Assembly (NCBI GenBank): GCA_045226255.1
Contig: JBGVCG010000004.1
Location: 1-30,079, forward strand
Direction: 5' to 3'
DNA: 30,079 nt
Source of the DNA: UBA1181 sp045226255
GTDB lineage: Bacteria > Bacteroidota > Bacteroidia > Bacteroidales > Paludibacteraceae
Of this stretch, positions 23,968-30,079 are shown piece after piece. The position numbers and the translations under genes were made by a program. Below the pieces are notes generated by a model. That model was not told the origin of the DNA. It worked only from the letters and a program-made list of their open reading frames with translations, and did no database searches. Within the stretch, counting starts at the first letter, position 1; each line of letters opens with the position of its first letter.

Positions 23968-26900
23968 ATGAAAATATTTTCAATTAGAGGTATAACGATA
24001 GCAACCATGCTATCATTGAGTTTCTTATCGCATGCAAGCGTTATCATCTCAGAGATAATGCCAGGTAATATCAGTACGTATAGGAACAAAGAAAAAGAGT
24101 ACACCGGATGGGTGGAATTCTACAACGACGGGAAGGACGATGTAAACATAAAAGGTTGGAACATAACCAACTATCAAAAGAAATCAAAGAATAATTCATC
24201 CGAGGAATCCATCAAGTGGAGTTGGGACATCGACTTCGACATCACCATACCAGCAGGAGGGTACAAGGTTGTCTCCTTTGACAACTACGAGCCACTCCCC
24301 CACACCTCCGCAAAGGAAAAACACGCGCCATACAAAGTAGAGCCCGAAGGAGGAATTTTAGAGCTAAACTCCCCGAAAGGAGAGAGCTTCAGTCTAAAAT
24401 ATCCGTCACTAAAGCCTCATTTATCATACGGAGTGTATGGTGAGGAAGAATCAGAAGCGGGGCACATGGTTCCATCTCCAAACGAAAAAAACAACTCCGG
24501 ATATGAAACCTTAAAACAATGCGCAAAACCCGAATTCACAGGAGTAAAACCAGGAGTGAACAACAAAGGCAAGTGGCCATCCCAAAGAATAAAGGTATCA
24601 TGCGCAACGGAAGGAGCATACATCCGCTACACATTAGATGGATCCACACCGACGGAAGATAGCAAAAGATTCAAACCGGACACCACAAAACTAGACGTGG
24701 ACACCATTAAGGTTTTCCGTGCGCGCGCATTCAAGGGAGGATACCTGCCAAGCGACATCCTGACAGGCTCATTCATCACCTATAGTGAAAAAAGGGACGA
24801 GTGTAGCGGAGAGAATCCGCCAGTAGTATCCATCGTAACAGACGCAAAATTCCTGAGCAACGATGAGATAGGCATCCACTGCGTAGGAACTTCGGGAATA
24901 CCAGGACCTAAGGGATGTATCGCCAACAGCGCCAACTACAATCAGGCATGGAAGCGCGCTGTGAACTTCGAGTATTTCGTTGACGGAGAACAAAAATTGT
25001 CGCAGGAAGCCATGATAGGCATCATAGGAGGATGTTCCCGCAAATACGATGTCAAATCCCTGAAGATCAACACCAGCAAGCGATTGGGAAGCGACATATT
25101 TGACTACGATTTCTTCAAAGACAACGATAAGAAAGGACAAAAATACTCCAGCCTCCAACTGAGAAACGGAGGAAACGGTTACGAGACCATGCGATTCAGA
25201 GACGGATTCATCCAATCCATCGCCAAGGACATAGACAATCTCGACTATCAGGCCTACCAACCGGTCAGCTACTACCTGAACGGAAAATACAAAGGGCTCA
25301 TGGGACTTAGAGAGCGGACCAACGGTTCCTACATAGAAGCGAATTACGGAATCGACGAGGACAAGATCGACCTCATAGAAATGTCAGAGAGCAAGATAGA
25401 GGCCGCCTTAGGCGACTTAAACGCTTACAACGAGATGATAGCATTCGCCACGGACAGCAACAATTACAAGAAGGACAACTACGTGGCACAGCTCAGCAAT
25501 TACATGGACGTGGAGGAATACATCAACTACATGATATTCGAGCAGTTCATCGTCAATACCGACTGGCCCGGCAACAACCAAAAATGCTGGAGGAAGCACA
25601 TCGGTGGTAAATTCAGATGGATACTGTACGATACGGACTTCGCCCTAGGATTATATGGATGGGGAGACAACAACTTCTGCGACGCATCCCTCAACACCAT
25701 CAAGTGGTGTACGGGAGAAGGGAACGAGCACAACTGGGCTAACGCGTCATCGACCGGTAACGGATACGAAATAACAGAAGAGAGCAAATGGAAGACCATC
25801 CTCTTCAAGAGTCTGATGAAGAACGAAGGATTCAGAAACATGTTCGCGACCAAGGCACTTCAACATCTGTACACAACATTCGATGAGGACGTCCTGAAGG
25901 AAAAGGCGAAAGCATTCAAACCGCTTGTCAGCAAAGAGCACTGCGCCACTAAAAAAGCAGATATGCCAGGCGTCGATTCTTCAGATGGTGGCATCGACGG
26001 AATGTTATCTTTCGCCAACTCAAGACGAAGCAAATACAAAGAAGACCTGGCCAGCTATTGTAAATTCAACAAGGACGAAAAGACCACCCTATACATCTCC
26101 TGCAAAGGCGATTTCGCAGATAAGATCAAGGGATTCACCGTGAATGACGTGGTCATGAACGAGCAATCAGTTAAAATCAGGTTGTTCAGGGGCATGAATG
26201 TGAACATAAAACCTATTCTTCCAAACGGTTACATCGTTAAAGAATGGGAAATGGACACGATAAAATCCCCTAAATACGCATTCAACACAAAGCTCCAAAA
26301 GGATACCGTGAAAGTAAAACTCACCATCCAGGAAGAGAGCTACGACAAACCAACGATCGTCATCAACGAAGTATGCGCCAAATCGTCCATCTTCATCGAT
26401 CCCGAATCCAATGAGGGAGAAGATTGGATCGAGCTGTACAACACAGGAACCCAAAGCGTGGACGTGGCAGGATTTTTCTTGAAAGACAAAGACACGACAG
26501 TCGAGATCGCACGTGGATATGAGATGACCAACATACCACCAAAAGGACACCTGCTCCTTTGGGCAGACGGAAGAGGAAAGAGCGGCGCTCAACACCTCGG
26601 TTTCAAGTTGTCCAGCACAGGAGAGGAACTCACATTGTACAAAGACGTCAGGGACTCCATCATCGTTGTGGACAACATAAAGTTCAACTCCATCGGGGAA
26701 GACTGCAGCTACGGACGTGAAACAGACGGATCATCATCCTTCAAGGTTTTCTCTGTATGTTCGGAACACAAAGAGTTCTCCGAAGCGACACCAGGAGAGT
26801 CTAACGGCATCTACGATTGCCAGAACGTCATCGAGATGCGCACCTATCCAGTCGACATCACTTGCGATTTCCCAACCATGCGTTACAAGATAAATGGAGA

Positions 26901-27897
26901 AATCAAAGACAACCCGTTGCTCGACTACCGAGTGTTGAAAGGGAAAACAATCACCGTCACTCCGGTGTTGCCACAATGGGTCGGCTTCATCGCATGGGAG
27001 CTCTCCACCTTCGTGGAATCATCCGAGGAAATCATCAACAAAGAATCCCGTTGGACCTATCACCACGCAGACTCCGCCCCAAGCGGGAAGTGGAAGGAAC
27101 TCAACTACGACGACTCCGAATGGGAGAAAGATGCTCATGGTTACATGGGATACGACGCATCTAATAAAGATCGAGGATTCAAATATGACACGGATATACC
27201 ATTCGTGAAAGGAGATAGCGCCAAGTTCATCACAGCCTACTTCAGACATGTATTCACAATCGAAGACACGGCTGGCATGAAAAGCTTCACTGCCAATGTG
27301 ACCTACGATGATGGTGTGGCGATCTACCTCAACGGAGTCGAGCTCGGTCGATACAACTTGCCTAAAGACTCAGCGCATGCGGAGTTGGCGTACGGAGACA
27401 CCACGCTGAACTACTACGATGACCAACGTGCACAGATAGAGATTAAGCCATCTATGTTCAAGAAGGGTAAAAACATCTTCGCCGCGGAGGTTCACCAGAT
27501 CAACAGCGCCACTTCAGACATGACGTTCGCCTTGGATGCAAAAGCGAAGTTCACCTCCCACATCTGCAAAGAGGAGACCTTCACAGTCACACCTAAGGAG
27601 AAATTCACCGCAAAACTTTATGTTAGTGGTCACACAAACACGAAAGAGACTCGCATGGAAGACCCAACGTCAGAGTTCACCCTTTATCCTAACCCGACAG
27701 AGAACCTAGTATACGTGCAAGGATGCAAGGAGAAGGCCCTCGTGACCGTAACCAACCAATTGGGAGGCATGGTCATCATGCAATACATATCCGGCGAGGA
27801 TGATCCTATCGATCTGCAGAAGATGGCTGACGGCACATACATATTCAACGTCACCACTGGCACAAAGCATTTCGTAGGGAAGATCATAAAGAAATAG
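23968..27897 (+). CDS. Very large T9SS-secreted protein with lamin-tail and CotH domains
   Basis: The 1309-residue protein is multidomain. The signal peptide covers about residues 1-23. A lamin-tail domain (about 24-150) starts VIISEIMPGN and includes GWVEFYN. A chitobiase C-terminal-like segment (about 210-272) has YIRYTLDGSTPT. A CotH kinase-like domain (about 285-610) includes MGLRERTNGSYIEANYG and WILYDTDF (D555, D557). A second lamin-tail domain (about 797-945) has IVINEV and EDWIELYN. A galactose-binding-like domain (about 1027-1200) has ITAYFRHVF and VAIYLNGVELGR. The last 74 residues (FTLYPNPTENLVYV to VGKIIKK) are a type A T9SS sorting domain. CotH proteins in other systems are protein kinases or cell-surface adhesins. 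A surface or adhesion role is likely; kinase activity is only possible. Confidence 0.88.
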   Translation: MKIFSIRGITIATMLSLSFLSHASVIISEIMPGNISTYRNKEKEYTGWVEFYNDGKDDVNIKGWNITNYQKKSKNNSSEESIKWSWDIDFDITIPAGGYKVVSFDNYEPLPHTSAKEKHAPYKVEPEGGILELNSPKGESFSLKYPSLKPHLSYGVYGEEESEAGHMVPSPNEKNNSGYETLKQCAKPEFTGVKPGVNNKGKWPSQRIKVSCATEGAYIRYTLDGSTPTEDSKRFKPDTTKLDVDTIKVFRARAFKGGYLPSDILTGSFITYSEKRDECSGENPPVVSIVTDAKFLSNDEIGIHCVGTSGIPGPKGCIANSANYNQAWKRAVNFEYFVDGEQKLSQEAMIGIIGGCSRKYDVKSLKINTSKRLGSDIFDYDFFKDNDKKGQKYSSLQLRNGGNGYETMRFRDGFIQSIAKDIDNLDYQAYQPVSYYLNGKYKGLMGLRERTNGSYIEANYGIDEDKIDLIEMSESKIEAALGDLNAYNEMIAFATDSNNYKKDNYVAQLSNYMDVEEYINYMIFEQFIVNTDWPGNNQKCWRKHIGGKFRWILYDTDFALGLYGWGDNNFCDASLNTIKWCTGEGNEHNWANASSTGNGYEITEESKWKTILFKSLMKNEGFRNMFATKALQHLYTTFDEDVLKEKAKAFKPLVSKEHCATKKADMPGVDSSDGGIDGMLSFANSRRSKYKEDLASYCKFNKDEKTTLYISCKGDFADKIKGFTVNDVVMNEQSVKIRLFRGMNVNIKPILPNGYIVKEWEMDTIKSPKYAFNTKLQKDTVKVKLTIQEESYDKPTIVINEVCAKSSIFIDPESNEGEDWIELYNTGTQSVDVAGFFLKDKDTTVEIARGYEMTNIPPKGHLLLWADGRGKSGAQHLGFKLSSTGEELTLYKDVRDSIIVVDNIKFNSIGEDCSYGRETDGSSSFKVFSVCSEHKEFSEATPGESNGIYDCQNVIEMRTYPVDITCDFPTMRYKINGEIKDNPLLDYRVLKGKTITVTPVLPQWVGFIAWELSTFVESSEEIINKESRWTYHHADSAPSGKWKELNYDDSEWEKDAHGYMGYDASNKDRGFKYDTDIPFVKGDSAKFITAYFRHVFTIEDTAGMKSFTANVTYDDGVAIYLNGVELGRYNLPKDSAHAELAYGDTTLNYYDDQRAQIEIKPSMFKKGKNIFAAEVHQINSATSDMTFALDAKAKFTSHICKEETFTVTPKEKFTAKLYVSGHTNTKETRMEDPTSEFTLYPNPTENLVYVQGCKEKALVTVTNQLGGMVIMQYISGEDDPIDLQKMADGTYIFNVTTGTKHFVGKIIKK

Positions 27898-27900
27898 GCG

Positions 27901-28332
27901 ATGAAACAAGCGGAAGAGATTCTCGCCAACAAAGGTGTCAAAACGACAGCCAATCGAGTGCTCGTGTTACGCAAACTCATGGACACAGAAAGGCCCGTTT
28001 CGCTATCCGAATTGGAGGATGAGTTGCCCTATATGGACAAGTCCAGCATATTCCGCACGCTCAACCTATTCAAGGAACACCATGTCACCCATGAAATAGA
28101 CGACGGCACCACCCTCAAGTATGAGGTGTGCCATAGCGAACATGAGTGTAGCGTGTCGGACATGCACACCCACTTCCATTGCGAGGTATGCCAGCAGACC
28201 ATCTGTCTGCACGACATACAGATTCCCGCCGTCCAATTGCCGGAGGGATACGAAACACAATCCATCAATTACATGATCAAGGGTGTATGCCCTAAATGCG
28301 CCAGAAAAAGAGAGAAGAGAATTGACAATTAA
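27901..28332 (+). CDS. Fur-family metalloregulator
   Basis: The 143-residue protein has a winged-helix N-terminus (about 1-80; KSSIFRTLNLFKEHHV is the recognition region) and a dimerisation/metal domain with HTHFHCEVC. Two CxxC pairs, C94/C97 and C130/C133, form the structural zinc site seen in Fur, Zur and PerR proteins. The metal it senses cannot be told from sequence alone. It starts 3 nt after the 1309-residue T9SS protein, so the two are probably co-transcribed, an unusual pairing that could place surface-protein expression and a metal regulator in one unit. A structured RNA and terminator follow within 170 nt. Confidence 0.9.
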   Translation: MKQAEEILANKGVKTTANRVLVLRKLMDTERPVSLSELEDELPYMDKSSIFRTLNLFKEHHVTHEIDDGTTLKYEVCHSEHECSVSDMHTHFHCEVCQQTICLHDIQIPAVQLPEGYETQSINYMIKGVCPKCARKREKRIDN

Positions 28333-28370
28333 GAAACGTTAGTTCGACGTAGTCAATTAAGAATTACAAA

Positions 28371-28461
28371 TTGGGCACCATATGCGGGTTGGCGGTAGAG
28401 ACAATGTGCACATCGTCTCTTGTGTACATCATCTCTATGGTGGAACGAACATCCGCCCCAA
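28371..28461 (+). ncRNA. Candidate structured RNA after the Fur-family gene
   Basis: A long nested helix can form. TTGGG (28371-28375) pairs with CCCAA (28457-28461), CACCA (28376-28380) with TGGTG (28438-28442), and TAGAGA (28396-28401) with TCTCTA (28432-28437). A symmetric CA/CA internal loop follows, then ATGTGCACA (28404-28412) with TGTGTACAT (28421-28429) around an 8-nt loop. In addition GGCGG (28391-28395) can pair with CCGCC (28453-28457), which crosses the CACCA/TGGTG helix and would make a pseudoknot or an alternative fold. A terminator follows 10 nt later. It could be a small RNA, a 3'-UTR element or a cis-regulator. Confidence 0.5.
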
Positions 28462-28471
28462 ACACGCACAT

Positions 28472-28497
28472 CCCCTACCCCGTAGGGGTTTTCTTTT
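28472..28497 (+). terminator. Intrinsic terminator
   Basis: CCCCTAC (28472-28478) pairs with GTAGGGG (28482-28488) around a 3-nt loop, followed by TTTTCTTTT. It ends the transcript of the Fur-family gene and/or the structured RNA. The next 95 nt hold only AT-rich sequence and the promoter below. Confidence 0.9.
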
Positions 28498-28591
28498 AAT
28501 CGGGGCGACACAATCGACAACCTTTTCACCCCAAAATACAATTATCAACAATCAACAATTACCCCGTAAGGTGAAATTTATACAGCATATT

Positions 28592-28623
28592 TTTGCAATC
28601 ATATTGAAATAATGATACATTTG
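28592..28623 (+). promoter_or_regulatory. Promoter for the BspA-like gene
   Basis: TTTG (28592-28595), 20 nt, then TACATTTG (28616-28623), an exact Bacteroidota consensus. Transcription would start near 28630, giving a leader of about 140 nt. Confidence 0.75.
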
Positions 28624-28685
28624 CCGAATCGGTTCAATATATGGACGGATTTCGGCAATGGGCATGTAGGTTCCTGCGATTGCCG
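28621..28685. repeat. Three-arm inverted repeat overlapping the BspA promoter and leader
   Basis: TTGCCGAA (28621-28628) is complementary to TTCGGCAA (28651-28658). The CGGCAAT inside the second arm (28653-28659) is also complementary to ATTGCCG (28679-28685). The first arm overlaps the -7 box, so it could be an operator for a repressor. Arms two and three both lie in the predicted leader and can form an RNA hairpin. Confidence 0.45.
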
Positions 28686-28771
28686 GGAAGGATAAAAAAC
28701 TCAGGGCCTGTCAAAAAACGAATGGTATGAAACATCTTTTCACGATTACATGGTTCAATAGGAAGGATATA

Positions 28772-30079
28772 ATGACAAGAACTACAATGCGCCACCTATT
28801 CCGATGGCTAATGTGTCTTGCATTTACAATGCTACCAACATTGGCGAACGCATTTGAAATTGGCGAGTATATCTACACGGTGACAGACTCCGTGAAACGC
28901 ACTGTCTCCTTGAACACAAAACACCCAAGTTACGTAACAACAAATGTGAATATAACGGGCGATGTTAATATTCCAAGTAAGATAGAATATGATGGGGTGG
29001 AATATACGGTCACATCCATCGATGAAAAAGCGTTTTATTATTTTGGAAAGATAAATTCTGTTACTATCCCCAACACTGTCAACCATATTGGGGAATGTGC
29101 ATTCTATTTTTGTAATAAGCTAACATCCGTCACTATTCCTAACTCTGTCGTTACCATAGGTGATCGTGCATTTGAACATTGCAATAGCTTGGAGTCACTC
29201 ACCATTCCCAACTCTGTCACTTCCCTTGGGATCTATGCGTTTTATGGTTGTACGGGACTGACATCTGTCAGTATTTCCAATTCCGTCACTTCTATGGATG
29301 GAACGTTTAATGGTTGTACGGGTCTGACATCCGTCACTATTCCCAACTCCGTCACTTCTATGGATGGAACGTTTAAAGATTGTACGGGTCTGACATCCGT
29401 CACTATTCCCAATTCCGTCACCTCTATGGAATATGCGTTTTATGGTTGTTCAAGGTTGACCTCCATCGAAATTCCTAACAACGTCACCTCTATGGAATAT
29501 GCGTTTTATGGTTGTTCAAGTTTGACCTCCATCGAAATTCCCAACAACGTCACCTCTATCGAAGCCGCATTTTGTGGTTGTACCGGTTTGACCTCTGTTA
29601 TTATTCCTGAATCCGTCACCTCTATTGGAAATTTCACATTCGAAGGCTGTTCACAATTAACCTCTGTAGAAATTCCCGAATCTGTCACCTCTATTGGAAG
29701 TTCCGCATTCAATGGTTGTTCTCAATTAGCCTCCATCGAAATTCCTGAGGCTGTTTCTCTCATCGATTATAACGCTTTTAGGAATTGCAAAAGTTTGCCC
29801 GAACTCATTATTCCCGACAGCGTTGCCACAATCGGGGATTTTGCATTTTACGGCACAGAGTGCACAGTCTATTATGGCGGAAAAGCCACAGGTGGCCCGT
29901 GGGGGGCGAAGACACTCATTCGGGGAAGTGTTATTGACGGCGATTTTGTATATGCCGACAAGCAGAAGACAAAATTAGTTGCTTATGAAGGATCAGACTC
30001 TGTGATTACCATTCCTGACAATGTGAAAACTATTGCAGAGAAAGCATTCTACAACAGTACAGGACTGACATCTGTTGTC
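28772..30079 (+). CDS. BspA-like leucine-rich-repeat surface protein (3' end beyond window)
   Basis: The frame is open to the window edge (436 codons, incomplete). A signal peptide ends in LANA (about residue 27). A short strand-rich head with DGVEYTVTSI follows, then consecutive LRR_5/BspA-type repeats of the form LTSV.IPNSVTSIG..AF.GC, 22 or 23 residues each. Such proteins are surface-exposed and bind host or bacterial ligands. In-frame ATGs at 28727 and 28787 are alternatives; 28772 is preferred because AGGAAGG precedes it and it starts the signal peptide directly. It has its own promoter. The secretion signal at the C-terminus is not in view. Confidence 0.88.
   Translation, partial: MTRTTMRHLFRWLMCLAFTMLPTLANAFEIGEYIYTVTDSVKRTVSLNTKHPSYVTTNVNITGDVNIPSKIEYDGVEYTVTSIDEKAFYYFGKINSVTIPNTVNHIGECAFYFCNKLTSVTIPNSVVTIGDRAFEHCNSLESLTIPNSVTSLGIYAFYGCTGLTSVSISNSVTSMDGTFNGCTGLTSVTIPNSVTSMDGTFKDCTGLTSVTIPNSVTSMEYAFYGCSRLTSIEIPNNVTSMEYAFYGCSSLTSIEIPNNVTSIEAAFCGCTGLTSVIIPESVTSIGNFTFEGCSQLTSVEIPESVTSIGSSAFNGCSQLASIEIPEAVSLIDYNAFRNCKSLPELIIPDSVATIGDFAFYGTECTVYYGGKATGGPWGAKTLIRGSVIDGDFVYADKQKTKLVAYEGSDSVITIPDNVKTIAEKAFYNSTGLTSVV
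29258..29728 (+). repeat. Near-identical LRR coding repeats (66- and 69-bp units)
   Basis: Unit starts (the CTG/TTG/TTA Leu codon) fall at 29258, 29324, 29390, 29456, 29522, 29588, 29657 and 29726, giving five 66-bp units followed by 69-bp units. Adjacent units (for example those starting at 29258 and 29324, and at 29456 and 29522) are almost identical in DNA, which suggests recent duplication. Confidence 0.9.

Noticed and set aside
29258..29728. 66-bp periodic repeats as a CRISPR-like array
   Set aside because: They encode leucine-rich repeats in one continuous frame.

Overview
The window looks like a chromosomal segment of a member of the Bacteroidales (Bacteroidota). The support is: a nuo operon with a fused nuoC-nuoD and no nuoE, nuoF or nuoG; several promoters of the Bacteroidota type (TTTG, 19-20 nt, TAnnTTTG); a type IX secretion (T9SS) C-terminal sorting domain on a 1309-residue protein; a BspA-like leucine-rich-repeat protein; and lipoproteins with Bacteroidota-style lipoboxes. 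The species cannot be named from the sequence alone.

Layout. 1-430 is AT-rich and gene-free and ends in a near-perfect promoter. 431-2087 holds a radical SAM enzyme and a small nucleotidyltransferase-fold protein. 2078-2391 holds a broken 5' half of tRNA-Gly, an intact tRNA-Gly(GCC) and a tRNA-Leu(GAG). 2484-3137 is an orphan lipoprotein that converges on a minus-strand pair: a DMT/EamA transporter (3327-4226) downstream of a divergent aspartate kinase (4349-5740). 6064-16379 is the NADH:quinone oxidoreductase operon nuoA-B-CD-H-I-J-K-L-M-N. It is preceded by a candidate three-way-junction leader RNA with its own intrinsic terminator and is closed by a strong terminator.

16595-22565 is the most unusual part. 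Three paralogous secreted proteins of about 225 residues are interleaved with two paralogous trypsin-like proteins. One trypsin-like protein has an intact His/Asp/Ser triad; the other has lost all three catalytic residues. I do not recognise this set as a described system. 22684-23786 is a proline/histidine-rich lipoprotein followed by an HD-domain hydrolase. 23968-28332 is a giant T9SS cargo protein (lamin-tail, CotH kinase-like, second lamin-tail, galactose-binding-like and sorting domains) followed 3 nt later by a Fur-family regulator. 28371-28497 is a strongly structured intergenic RNA candidate with a terminator. 28592-30079 is a promoter, an inverted-repeat leader and the 5' part of a BspA-like gene that runs off the window.

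How the genes work together. The nuo genes encode the membrane arm and the connecting Fe-S subunits of complex I and clearly form one unit. The protease/pseudoprotease locus is read here as an envelope module in which the small secreted proteins may be substrates, inhibitors or partners of the protease pair. That is inference from co-location, paralogy and shared upstream sequence. All calls come from reading the sequence; no database search was run.
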